DNA of 64,000 nucleotides, taken from assembly GCF_001949145.1 (NCBI RefSeq), contig NW_019091522.1:59827-123826 (forward strand), read 5' to 3'. Every line of letters begins with the position of its first letter. Within the stretch, counting starts at the first letter, position 1. Shown here piece after piece: positions 1-11,023 of this stretch. The translations under genes were made by a program, and so were the position numbers. The stretch is from Acanthaster planci. Its lineage: Eukaryota > Echinodermata > Asteroidea > Valvatida > Acanthasteridae. The notes under the pieces are model-generated. The model ran no database searches. It saw nothing but the letters and a program-made list of their open reading frames with translations, and was not told the DNA's origin.

Positions 1-231
1 TCGTCGGCCCCCGGTAACTACAGAATACGCGGAGATCATACATGCATTAGTAATAATACGATTTATTGCATTACATGTCGTCGCTGTGGTAAACTGTACA
101 TCGGAGAGACCAAGCGTCGCCTTGGTGATCGCCTCGCGGAATACAACAAACACCTGGGTCGTTTTCCAATACTCAAATTCGTCTCCGTCTCAGGCTTCGT
201 TCCCAAAACCAATCCCCGACTGTGGGCCTGA
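1..231 (+). pseudogene. GIY-YIG endonuclease domain fragment of a Penelope-like or related retroelement
   Basis: Frame 1 is open from the first base of the window to a stop at 229-231, so the upstream part is cut off. It contains the motif IYCITCRRCGKLYIGET followed by KRRLGDRL. This is the beginning of a GIY-YIG nuclease domain preceded by closely spaced cysteines, as found in the endonuclease domain of Penelope-like elements and related repetitive ORFs of marine invertebrates. After about base 140 the usual continuation (an arginine- and histidine-rich helix) is lost and the sequence runs into an inverted-repeat segment. A matching downstream piece of the same domain occurs at about 905-1072. 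Family membership is recognised by motif only; the assignment to Penelope-like elements is an inference. Confidence 0.6.
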
Positions 232-384
232 AGGGTTTAAATTGCATTGGATTTTTGGCTCTTTTGCATCTTATTTGATGTTTTGTGGCACTATTAGACT
301 GATTACTGCGCTTACAGCTTCAAAGTTAGCTAGTACAAAACAGTTGAAGCCTGAGACGGAGCCTAAGTTGAGTATTGGAAAACG
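161..384. repeat. Inverted repeat, about 38-base arms, inserted in the GIY-YIG remnant
   Basis: The segment 161-198 (starting gttttccaatactcaaattc) reappears as its reverse complement at 346-384 with a few mismatches, leaving a loop of about 147 bases. A second, weaker inverted match pairs the GC-rich block at about 433-460 (gccgagttcgggcgg) with the block at about 878-902 (ccgcccgaacgcgacctcgg). The two parts of the GIY-YIG coding remnant lie on either side, so this looks like a nested non-autonomous element or rearranged DNA. Confidence 0.55.
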
Positions 385-904
385 GCCTTGGTCTCGCTGT
401 TGCGCAGCACTCTTGCTCGCCGCCGCATACTCTCGGGCCGAGTTCGGGCGGCTTGTTCCCGTATGTTCGCGAACAGCTCGATTTATTGTGCGGGGGTCAG
501 CCGCTCGAACGCTGGGATCAAACAACCGGTTGTCGCTGGTAGTGACAAGCAACATTCAACATGGCGGCGTCCATGTAGGCTACGTTATTCGAGAGTTAAT
601 GTTTGGATGGGCTGAATTCTTTTCTATATAAACAGGAACATTCATTTCTGTGTTACGGAAAATAATTAATGTTAATTTTGCAAAACTTCCCATTGTCTAT
701 GGCTTTGGAAGCCATCTCTCCACTATTGCATAGGTTCAAAAATCAAAATCTCACGAGTTTTTCCGTGTGTTCCTGTAAAACCCTGACGTGGGTGTGGTGT
801 GTGATCCTGTTCTGAGAACAGTGTTCTTAAGTCGTGTTCCCGCCGTTCGAGCGCAAGAACAAGAAACCCGTGTCAAGAACAGGCCGCCCGAACGCGACCT
901 CGGT

Positions 905-1072
905 GACGTAAGCGTCTGCATTCTGCGGAAAGCGTCATCTGATGTACAGCGTAAGGAACTGGAGCAGCGCGTCATTTTCGAACTTGGAACGTTCCAGGGG
1001 AATGAACGTGGATTTTCCTGCGTTCATTCAGAACTGAATCTGCTTGCCGTGAAGAAAGTACTCAGTTACTGA
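905..1072 (+). pseudogene. C-terminal fragment of the GIY-YIG repeat ORF
   Basis: This frame reads VSVCILRK...RKELEQRVIFELGTF...NERGFS and stops at 1070-1072. The pattern 'RK-LEQ--IF-LGT----NER-FS' is, from memory, the usual end of the GIY-YIG ORFs dispersed in cnidarian and other marine genomes. It is therefore read as the tail of the element whose head is at 1-231, separated from it by about 700 bases of inserted or rearranged DNA. It is not an independent gene. Confidence 0.5.
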
Positions 1073-1784
1073 AAGCTCGACAATCACATATTCCAGAGCA
1101 CTGATTTTATGTTATATTCTTGTCAATATACAGAATCTGTGGGTCAGGTATTAACTGTCTTCAGTCTGTTTATTCTGTCTGTCTGCATACCATCTGCTTA
1201 GCTGAGAAGCATGTATATCCAAAAAACAAAAACCAAGACTGCTGCATTTTATTGCCATCTGACATGGTGTGCTAAATTTTGTTTACCGTATGCATTGATG
1301 CTAATAAAAAATTCCCAGAAGTAATACCTGTCATAAACAGATAGTTTTATGGGGAGTGAAGGGAATAAATAATTTTGCCATCAGTTTCACAAACAGACAA
1401 ATTGGCCCAAAATCAAGATTTTTTCCAAACATCTCTTTTTTTCAAAATCAACTAAGCTGCGTGATGCCTAACGTGGTCGAATCATTTTTTACCCAATCTA
1501 AACTTAAATCTGCCAAACCAAATCTCTTTTGGGCAAAATTCAAGTAAGCCACATTTTCCGTTTTCACAAATAGACGAATTTGTATTCCAATTTGTAAGAC
1601 GTAAACAAAAAAGGGCAAAACTTTGGACAAGGTCGTTTTGCCTTTGCACGAAGAGACAAAAGTCCCACAAGTTTCCACATTTTCTCAGACAAGAGCCTTT
1701 GTATACAAAATATACCATTTTAATTGACTGCTGTAACTATTATTTTGTGGCTTGGTAAAGATCACTTTTGCTTCAAATTTGCAG

Positions 1785-1931
1785 ATGAGTAGCTTCTACA
1801 AGAAACAGAAGAACATTCCGACCGTGAAGAAAGCCGTTGATATGAGCATTGACCGGACACAGGCTAACATCCGATGGATGAACGAGAACGCTGCGGCTGT
1901 ACGGATATGGTTTATGAACACTATAGTATGA
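1785..1931 (+). CDS. Terminal exon of an upstream M1 aminopeptidase (third copy of the cluster)
   Basis: A splice acceptor (ttgcttcaaatttgcag, AG at 1783-1784) is followed by 48 open codons and TGA at 1929-1931. The translation has KKAVDMSIDRTQANIRWMN near its end. This is the C-terminal helix typical of family M1 (compare ALEKTKANI-W in vertebrate aminopeptidase N). It corresponds to the last exons of the two complete genes downstream (VNIRWM in both), and its length, 147 nt, is close to their 144 nt. No earlier exon of this gene is recognisable in 1-1784, so the rest either lies beyond the left edge behind a long intron or has been lost. Phase 0 at the acceptor agrees with the last intron of the other copies. 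The identification is good; whether it is expressed is unknown. Confidence 0.75.
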   Translation: MSSFYKKQKNIPTVKKAVDMSIDRTQANIRWMNENAAAVRIWFMNTIV

Positions 1932-3157
1932 AAACATCTTTTAAAACAATAACAACATAGCATTGATCTTATTTTGACTAACAGCAGGGAGAAATTACAA
2001 ACTCTTCATGTATAATCGAAAGCAGTTTGTAATGATGTTCTCAAAACTGAACAGTTGTTAAATTTACTAGGATTTCATGTACAGATTTTCCCCCCGCTAT
2101 CAAAGCATTCTCGAAAAGAATGTGTAACAGAAGAAAACGTACCATATCTCGTTCCCTAAGCACTGAACTCACACTGAATCACATCAACGTGACAGTAAAC
2201 CCTAATAACAGGTATTCGTGAAAAACGATTATTTGTTTGACCCATCCCATTTAAAAGTTGCTTGACTAGTAAATGGTTTGACTGAAAATTATGGTTTAAA
2301 AACAAATGATGTATAAATTACAGAGTTGCACAGTGTACCGACAAAAATATGCCATTAACTACCTTGTTTGAGAGAGTGTACAGATATATGTGATACATAA
2401 AGATAATTCTAATCTGACGTTTGACCTCGAAGTTTAAACGGATTTGTTACATGTACGAGTAGTATTTATCGTTTTGGACTGCATGTGTGAACAGGATAAC
2501 AACTGAATAGCGCGTCATGTAAATTGCAAAGTCGGAGAAGTTGCGATTATGTTTTACATCTCTCAACTACTAATTCATTCAACACTCGTAGGATATGTAA
2601 CGGCATCTTTAAGCGTCATCTTGATTGTACAATACATAAATAACAATTTAAAGATGATATATAGAGAAAAATGGACGTTGCATGTCAACCTCAACTGAAG
2701 CCTATTGTAGCTGATGTTAAGATTTGCGTGTATAACATGGTAGCGTACTCCTTGATCAAAATTCATTACCTGCGTAAGAGCCCTTGAAAATTTCGAAGGT
2801 ATAGTTGTAGACTATTATACCAATACATAAAGGGCGTACTCTCCGATCGAGATACAGGACCAAGAGAATTCTAAACGATTTTTACAAAACTAAACTTAAA
2901 ACGTGGCATGCAGTGATCAATGTAGAATTTATAGTTTGTTACTCTGTATACATTGGAGTGTAGCCGTGGCAGTTCGAAGGTTTTCTTAGGATATCTTACT
3001 TTTGGCTTGGCTTGTGTTTGGCTCGTAGATCTGGTGAGGTTGAGACAGTGACTGTATAAAAAGAACGTTCAAAAGTTACCACATATTGTAAAGATTTTGT
3101 ACAATTTACTTGATCCTTATTTTTATTACAGTTAGTTCATTTCAGGACAAAAAGACT
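1932..3157. other. Intergenic AT-rich DNA, no gene seen
   Basis: This follows the stop of the orphan aminopeptidase exon and would include its 3' UTR. No conserved protein motif, tandem repeat or clear inverted repeat was recognised. The short open frames here show no family resemblance. Confidence 0.5.
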
Positions 3158-3162
3158 GTTAC

Positions 3163-3423
3163 CAGGGGCAGATCCAGGATTTTGTAATGGGGCATGATCC
3201 CTGATTTTTCCAAAGGGGGGGGCGTGAACTAAAGAAGTAATGGTAAAATGCCCGTACAGCGTAGGGTCTGGTGCCATTTTGGATTCCGGGATAGGCGCTC
3301 TGGGGTGCAGTTTCAAGAAGTATAACACTTCCTTTCCTTCTCCCTCTCTCTTTCTTCTTTTTTATTTATTTTTTAATTTTGTCGGTGAAAAAGGGGGGTG
3401 TGCGCCCCCTGGATCCGCCCCTG
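3163..3423. mobile_element. Short non-autonomous DNA transposon (MITE), hAT-like termini
   Basis: The left end reads caggggcagatccagga and the right end is its near reverse complement, ctggatccgcccctg. Both are flanked by the pentamer gttac (3158-3162 and 3424-3428), a likely target-site duplication. The inside is G- and T-rich without a coding frame. Similar 'ggggcagatccagg' ends appear as single diverged copies near 4090, 16290, 25665 and 10665. The superfamily is uncertain, because hAT duplications are normally 8 bp. Confidence 0.6.
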
Positions 3424-4527
3424 GTTACAAATTATTATTGTATGACCAGTTGGATGAAGACTGAAGGTGACGGAATAATACGTGCAAAGAAAATTTATCT
3501 TTCAACACGTAGGTAAGAGTAAAAGGACCAAACGGATCGACCTTTATTTGAATGAAGCACTTAGCTTTTAAACTAAAAAGAGACTGGGCCGTCATTATTG
3601 GGCGTGATGTATGTGGGTTAGAAAATGAATATCCATTAATAAGCTCAACACGTTGAGAGTTATGTTCCATACATATGTAACCTGTGTGGATCACTGGCTC
3701 TGCCATTAACACATCTCGTTTAGGTGTGGGGTCTATAGGTCTTTCCTAATAACCCGTATCTATCTTTAATTTTCATCATTAGCAAACACACCGATCATCA
3801 TCTATGACTGTATCTTGATCTTATTGATACCATGCACGTGGTAAGACAGTAAGCCTTGGGTACCAGTATTCAGTATACATTTAATGCCCTTAACGGATGC
3901 CTAGATCAGACCTTTGTTCCAGATATGTAAATAATGAATTTGTATGAGACACGTAATAAAGATACTCTGCGTATAATATATGACTATAGGAACATGTTTG
4001 AACGTGGTATTAGCCTGTTAACCTTGCCTAATGTGAGTGAAAGTGGTAACCTACAAAGAGCACTTCATCAGAACTCAAATTTAACACCAGGAGCAGATCC
4101 AGGAGTTTGTCTAGCGCAGGGGGCCGGGCCTGTCCGATTGTTTGAATTAATTGTTACGGACAGGTGAGCACAATTGTCATGCATTATATTGTTACTGATG
4201 TACACATAATGAGCCTTATAGGATGTCAGTTTTTTTTTTAAATTTTATTACTATGATTGTTATTTATGGTATAAAAGCGGGGAGTGACCCCCACCCCCTT
4301 CCAGACTAGTGGTGTAACTATGCCCGTGCTGCAGCTGCAGCTGATTTTCTTGTGGTGCCCCTTGAAAATTATGTGCACCACTGGGTGTCCCCCCCCCAGA
4401 AATTAGCCCCAGTTGTGACCCTGCTCCTCACCCGTGCCTGTAAACACGTTAAACTTACCATCAGACTGTATGAACTTTTATACCCACCTTATGCCCCCAA
4501 ATGCAGGAGGTATATTCACAGTAAGTA

Positions 4528-5238
4528 TTAATGCCCCCATCACACTCTGACAGCAACCAGGAAGACCCCGCTAAGTTGTAAAACCTCATTAAATCGTTGC
4601 TAGGACGGGAGGAAACCAAGAAATTGGGCGAAAAGCTGTTCTGTCAAGATCGTGTGTATGAAGTTCGCATTACGTTCTCCACACGATTAAACTGCGCGTG
4701 AGTTCTGATGCAATCGGATTGTTCAACGATGTAACAACTTTGATACGATTGTACTACGACCTCAAAGATCACGGTACAATGGTATAATACGTTGTTGTTG
4801 CGTGTATAACGTGTGCGTCACACTTGTAGCAAGCTGTCTTTACATTTTCGAGCGTTAAATTCTTTCTATATATATTATATATTGGTTGAAACAGTGCACG
4901 CCACCAGTTCTCTCCCAGACTCCGAGATGAATGAACATGATGCCTCATGCTCCTGATTGAGCTGCGCTTGTACCACGTCCATAAAGATCCTACTACGTTG
5001 CTAATACGCCAAGACTACATGCTGTCACCGTGATTTGAAGCCACTACGAACCTGCTATGTAAAATTTGACCATGCTCAAATTTTGGCACATACTCTCCGT
5101 CCATGAAGCCCCTACTAAGTTTCTATCAGTTCCTACTGAGTTTTACTACGATGTACACGATCTCACCACGATTTGCCACGCTCTCCCGATTTTTTTGAAA
5201 TCGTTGTAAGATCGTGTTTGAATGTGATGGGTGTTTAA
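4528..5238. mobile_element. TTAA-flanked MITE (piggyBac-like)
   Basis: TTAA at 4528-4531 and at 5235-5238 flank imperfect terminal inverted repeats: tgcccccatcacactc on the left, and gaatgtgatgggtgt, the reverse complement of acacccatcacattc, on the right. The interior carries many short motifs of the type 'ctacgatt/ccactacga', as often seen in subterminal regions of DNA transposons, and no coding frame. TTAA duplications are characteristic of the piggyBac superfamily. The assignment rests on ends and flanks only. Confidence 0.55.
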
Positions 5239-5967
5239 AAAGTAGCCGTGACTTCGAAAAAGGATGTGCCAAGGAAGCATGCCCCTTGTGTCGGTTGTTG
5301 ACATGATTGGGTCAAAAGAGACAGGTCAGAAGAGTAAGCAGGTTTAGTGCTGGCTGGATCACAGGATAGAGGATATAGGATGAAGAGGTGGGTGACGGTT
5401 CCTCCCTCTCCGCAACATCCGCAGGAGCGGAAGATGATGAAGAACCGGGGAAGAGGGAAGGACGTTGTGGAGAAGCTTGAATTGACGTCGCCTTCCTTTT
5501 TAGATGTGGGAAGTTTATAGCTTTGGGTGCAAGAGACAGAGGAGTTTTAGCTATTGAAGAAGCCAATGCGATGCTTTTGAACCATAGCGAGGTGTGAGTT
5601 GACGGAGTGGTTGAAGATGTCGTAGAGGGTCTGGAAGGAAAGAGATTCTTGTGAATGGGCAGTCCATCGTCACGCAGTTACATTGACTTACACCTAATGA
5701 CATTTAGGACGTTTATTCTTTCTTCCCTTTCTGTTTATGTGAAATCATTTCAACACCGTACCCTTTTAATATGATTGCATGCATATCAATGAACTAAATA
5801 TTACAACGAAGGTGCTTACTTGAGCAAGGATCTCAAGATACATTCAAATTTTTAAATGAATGACTTTGGGTTTCAATTTCTTTAGAAGGCTTCGAATAAG
5901 AAAGCCTAAAGCTCATCAACCTAATAAATATGACGTCGCAGAGGCTTTCCTTCCAATTGCAGCGTCA

Positions 5968-6143
5968 ATATGGGCGATTCACGGTACAGCGCCTCCAAGA
6001 GTTTACAACGCGTCGGCCAATCACAACGCGCTACATCTGTCCACCCTTTCGAAACGCGCATTGGGTCAACTATTTTCGTACACTGTGATGGGCAAACGTG
6101 TTGCAGACTCTTGGTTGCGCACTATTGTGAAACGCCCGTATTA
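5968..6143. mobile_element. Fold-back MITE, copy 1
   Basis: The segment is close to a full-length palindrome. The left arm (from aatatgggcgattcac through ccaagagtttacaacgcg) pairs with the right arm ending gactcttggttgcgcactattgtgaaacgcccgtatta. Each arm is about 80 bases and there is almost no spacer. A second copy of the same element is at 56302-56472. The open frames through it are a by-product of the palindrome. Confidence 0.7.
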
Positions 6144-6737
6144 CATCGTTGGAGAATTGTACTCACGTAACAGGATGAAATCAAACGCCTTTTTGGAAAT
6201 ACAGGTGTTTCGGTGTTCAGAAAGAGTCACCACTTTCTGGATTATTAACACCACAACGCGTTCATAAATTGTGACAGGAAGGTGTTGAAATGGCGTTAAA
6301 ACATTAACACTTGGTGTAACACTGGGTGTGTAAATATGAAAGTTTCGAATTCTGCATCGCTCCTAAACAGACATGAAGGGGGAGACCTCGCATTTTCAGA
6401 TGTTCCTAACAACAAAATTGGCTTTCTTTGAATTTCTTCAGAAATGTCAAGAGAAAGATGTTACGGCTTACCAGTCGTTCAACTTAGTTAAATTTGTTCA
6501 ACTAAACGCCTTGGTACAGACAATTTAAGTGAAATAACCAAATAATCGTTACCTGTTGTGACGGCGTCCATAGGTTTTGTACACCATTGGGTTTAAATGA
6601 CACATGAGGCTAAGCCGAGGGCTGTACAAAATATCATGACTACCCTTTTATGATGGCCAACGAGGTCAAAAAGTGTTGTCCCCTGTAACAACGCTCCGTG
6701 TGTGTAATAGACCTCTGCGCTGGTGACACCGCATTTT

Positions 6738-6815
6738 GTTTACGAGTGTGCATTTCTATGGCACTCAGTGGACTGCAGGGCCCAATTGGCTCCATAGAAA
6801 AGTGCACAAGCAAAC
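6738..6815. repeat. Short inverted repeat (hairpin)
   Basis: The left arm 6738-6761 (gtttacgagtgtgcatttctatgg) matches, in reverse complement and with several mismatches, the right arm 6792-6815. The loop is about 30 bases. It is probably a remnant of another small fold-back element. Confidence 0.45.
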
Positions 6816-7039
6816 AAAAACCCAATTTTTTCATGAGTTATCATAAGTTTTTACGTCGATACTGTGAGCTCAATTTTGATTAGCAAATCTTTCTCCTTAA
6901 TCTTGATGCCAAGTTTTTTGTTTATCTACCTACCTTGTACAGTAATGTTTTGCAAGCTTGGAATTTATGGAGAGCCCAAATTATCAAACCGTCTGATTAA
7001 TTTCATCTTGTTTGATATTTATCATTACACTACTTATAT

Positions 7040-9000
7040 TTATTTAAATGGGCTAACGGAAAGGCAGCAGATGTCCAAGTTCTATATGAAATTCACAAGT
7101 CAGATGTAATCTGCGGCATGGAGCCTTGGCTTCATCCTCCCATCAATAGCAACGAGATCCCCCTTCCACGTTTTAGTGTCTTCTGAAAAGATCGCGTGGC
7201 ACTCACTACAAGGAGAGGGGTTTTCCAAGCTATGCAACTTGATCTTACAACAACGCAAATGACAAATCTTGAAAACGACTGCGAATGCATCTGGACTGAA
7301 ACTCAGGTCAAAGGGAGAAAACCAAAAATTATAGGAACATTTTACTGAACTTCTGATGATCAGCAGGGATAAAAGATTGATAAACTAAACGTGGCGTTAT
7401 CAAAGCTTAGCATCAAAATCAACAGGTATGATGTTATTGTTATACTGGCGATTTTAATCTTCCGACAATAACCTGGGACAATAATCAAACTGTGTCAAGA
7501 AGTGGATGTAGTTCAATCGCAGTAGGTAATTTAGCATCCCTTGTTGAAGAACATGGACTGTTCCAGCATGTGAAGCAATCCACCAGAATCCAAGTTAACT
7601 CCGGTAATTTTTTGGAGCTTGTTTTTACCAACAAACCCGACCGGGAAGGAAAAACTCGACAACAAATGGAACATGATCAGTACCAAGATTACTGACATTA
7701 TGAACAAGTATACCTACTCGTATTACTTCGTCGAGACACAAGATACCTTGGTTTACACAAAAGCTGAAAAAAACTCTGCAATCTGAGAAAACGGCAATAA
7801 AAAATGCAAAAATATCCTGATTACACTCAGACTGGCTGGAATTTTGTGATACCCGCAAGGAAGTCCACAATGTTTAAAACCCGCACGACAGAGTTACATT
7901 GGAGAATTCTTGAATCCAGCAATTACCAACAGACCCAAAGCTTTCTGGAATTTCATTTCAAGACTGCATCAGGTCAACCAAGGGATTGGTGACTTGAACA
8001 GCAACAAAAATGTTTTCAGTGATGACATGTAAAAAGCCGAAATTCTGAATAATCAGTTCAAAAGTGTGTTTACTCAGAAAAATCCCAGTAATTCACCACC
8101 AGATATGGGTACAAGCCTATATGATCCTGTTGGTTATCTTGTTATCTATCTCTCAACAAAAGGAGTCATCATTTGGACCAACTTCTGAAAATCAACCCAT
8201 CAAAGTCTAAAGGCCTAGATGGGATACCCCCTAGTTTTTGAAGACTTTCGCTGAACAGCTGGCACCAATCCTGATAAACCTGTTCCAGCTTTCTGTCGAC
8301 TAGGGTCAAGTGCCAAAGGCTTGGAAGGAGGTTAACGATACTGCCCTCTTTAAAAAGGGCAACAGAGCCGAAGCAGCCAACTACCGGCCAGTTTCAATGA
8401 CCCCAGTCATCTCCAGGCTTCTTGCGCATATGTTGCACAGTCATATTATGAAGCATTTTGCTAAACAACATATTCTGACTGATTGTCAACATGGGTTTGG
8501 AGCTATACAGTTAACAGAAACTCAGCTTATTCTCATGATCCATGACATCACTAAAGCTCTAGAAGAGAAACACACAGTCGATGTTGCTATATTAGATTTC
8601 ACAAGGGCATTCGACAAAGTCCCTCATCGTATACGTAGGTTAATCCACAAACTTAAGTATTAGGAATTAAAGGGTCACTTACTACATGGATCGAGAGCTT
8701 TCTGATGGGCAGAACTCAACAGGTAGTGGTAAATGGCACAACTTCATCTTCAGTCAGGGGCACTTCATGGGTATCAGGGGACAGTCTTTGATCCATTACT
8801 GTTTCTAATTTATATAAACGACTTACCGGGAAAAATTATATCGAACGTTAGACTATTTGCAGAGAATTGTACACCTATCAAATCAGCTTAAGACACAATC
8901 ATAGTTCAAGATGATGTTAAAGAACTTGACACTGGCAAGATACATGGCTTATGCACTTGAATCCAAAGAAGAACTTCACAATGTCCATCTCGTCCAGAAC
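7040..9000 (+). pseudogene. Degenerate non-LTR retrotransposon (LINE, Jockey/CR1-like): endonuclease and reverse transcriptase
   Basis: Several frames, broken by stops and shifts, show successive parts of one LINE ORF2. Near 7090 there is endonuclease-like SDVICGMEPWLHP. At 7492-7650 there is the end of the endonuclease, with GLFQHVKQSTR and FLELVFTN. At 8310-8660 comes the reverse transcriptase block, with KKGNRAEAANYRPVS, TDCQHGFGAIQLTETQL and DVAILDFTRAFDKVPH. Near 8740-8890 there is the remainder of the palm. The catalytic box that should read FADD is FAEN (about 8855), so the enzyme would be dead even without the frameshifts. The element points the same way as the aminopeptidase genes but has no link with them. 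Confidence 0.85.
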
Positions 9001-9020
9001 CCCAAAACGCAACTTCAACA

Positions 9021-9125
9021 TAATACATACATAGGCCTACATACATACCGTACATATTTGCATGCATACAGGCGTTATGTATGTTCATTCATATATGCAT
9101 TCGTTTCTTTGTACATGAATGGTTT
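9021..9125. repeat. Low-complexity CATA/TACA-rich tract
   Basis: Imperfect repetition of acatac/catgcat units follows directly after the 3' end of the LINE relic and may be its degenerate tail. Confidence 0.4.
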
Positions 9126-10950
9126 GTTTCATTACATTTGAACCACGTTTTATTTTGGAAACAAGTTGTTTTTTAGATCTTCTCTGAAATTCATTTGGAA
9201 AAGTGAAAAAAGTCTTCGTGTCTTTCTTTCTTTGCCATAACATCCACCTGCTAACTCTTAACGACACTTCGAAGAAAAAAAAGGACTTATTTGTATAGCA
9301 GCATTAGCACCTTTTACAATATGCGTATGTTTTCACTGACACTCTTTCCGAAAAAGGTGCCTTTCATTCAGACCAGAAACGGTACGAGGGAAGACAAAAA
9401 CAAGTAACAAACTACATTCTGATGGAAATTGTTACACGAATTAATCCCAAAAATTATATTCACAGCTTTATGCAGAACGTTGAAGAAATAACATTTATTT
9501 CCAAAGTAAGGGCTCACATAAGCCACATTACTGAATGGAAAAGGACCATTCACATTTTTAATGTATCAAAATAAGATTAAACTTTGACACACTTTTACAA
9601 AGCGGCTTTTAACCCATGGTCCAAGTAGACAGTGTAGTCATATTATATTATGACTAACTTTAATCTCCGTTTGCAAACTCATTTCGAACTGTTAAGTCAA
9701 CTAGATTAGATAGCAGGAACCGTACATCGTTTGTAAGCTGTTTGTTAAGGTACAGTGCTCTTGTTCAACAAGATATTTACGCCTATGGACTCCTCCCCCA
9801 AACATTTACCAAAAAAAAAATTAGTTCAGTTGGCCTACCGCAAACTATAAATCAAAAAGTTAGAACTCAAAAGGTTTACACTGTTAACCTGGATTTTGAG
9901 GTCAAATTGTAGGCATCGTTATGAAACTCAAGATAACTGGCTCCAAATGCGGGAGATAAGTGGACTTTATTCAATAGCTCGTGATCAAATCAAATAAGCG
10001 TTGCCATCGTTGGTACCAGTCTATAAAACTTGACAAGCCACCTGCGATAACGGCACTTAGTCTCTATCGAGATCGACCACCACTTCGTGCCTCTGTGAAT
10101 GTTCATGGTGAGTACACAATTAGCACATGTTTCAGGGAATTGCTTCAGCATAGAGTTGAAGTCTTTCGGACAGTTTTGACTATAAAATACACAAAAAGAA
10201 ATGTAGCCATGTAAAGTTTAAATGGTGCCTGGATAATTCAACGTGTTGGTTTTTTCTTCGTGTCATTTACATGTGTGCTGACAATGTGTGCCACTGACCT
10301 GCACATTTTTGTTAAAAAGGACAGTGGAAACGGAGGTGAATAATCTGAAATATTTCTCTATCATAAGTGATCATATTCGGCGGGGTACACGCACACACGT
10401 CAATCGGTGGGGGACGGTGAGACATCCTCCACTTTTCCAAGTGGAGGATTACTACATCAATTGCCCCCCCCCACTTTTTTCCAAACCTGAAGGAAAATGT
10501 ATACCCTGCAAAAGGATTTGCTTTAAAAAATGGCTGAAGTAGCCAGAAATTGTCTAAGATCGCTGTAAAAACGGATTGACGCCCTTGGGTACACAAAGGA
10601 GGTCTATAGAATCGAAGGAGGAAACTCAGGGAAAGTAATCATCATATCCAAATATCTGCGACGAACTACCAGTGGCGTATCCAGGTTTTGAGTCCAATGT
10701 GGCCGGGGGGGGGCTTAAAAGCGATTGAACACAGTCGTTTTCATCCGTAATCGAATTGTCAAAACCACTCTTCCCAAAAAGGCCGTAGCCCCGTTTTTAA
10801 AGTTCTGACACTCCTATACAATGGCGAAGGAACCCGTCCCCGGTCTAGTCACTGATTTCTCGGATTCAAAGTTGCCAGTACTTGCCCCACGCCTGTAGTC
10901 ACACTAGCTGTACATAAATAGGTTTAACAAAATCTATCATATTCATCTTA
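9126..10950. other. Intergenic DNA, no gene seen
   Basis: No conserved coding motif was found. Near 10660-10900 a sequence beginning ccagtggcgtatccaggtttt resembles the end of common short hAT-type elements, but no opposite end could be placed. C-rich homopolymer runs occur at about 10464 and G-rich ones near 10704. Confidence 0.4.
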
Positions 10951-10956
10951 CCGCTG

Positions 10957-11023
10957 CCATCATCCTCACCACCATCACCACCCTTACCACCACCATCAAC
11001 ACCCTTATCACCACCATCATCAC
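10957..11023. repeat. Imperfect (CAC/CAT)n triplet tract
   Basis: This consists of repeated accaccatc and cacccttac units. On the reverse strand it would encode a Gly/Asp-rich string. It is simple sequence rather than a gene, as no flanking conserved frame exists. Confidence 0.6.

Noticed and set aside
5860-6267. 135-codon open frame
   Set aside because: It runs through the fold-back MITE; the second copy of the MITE does not keep the frame.
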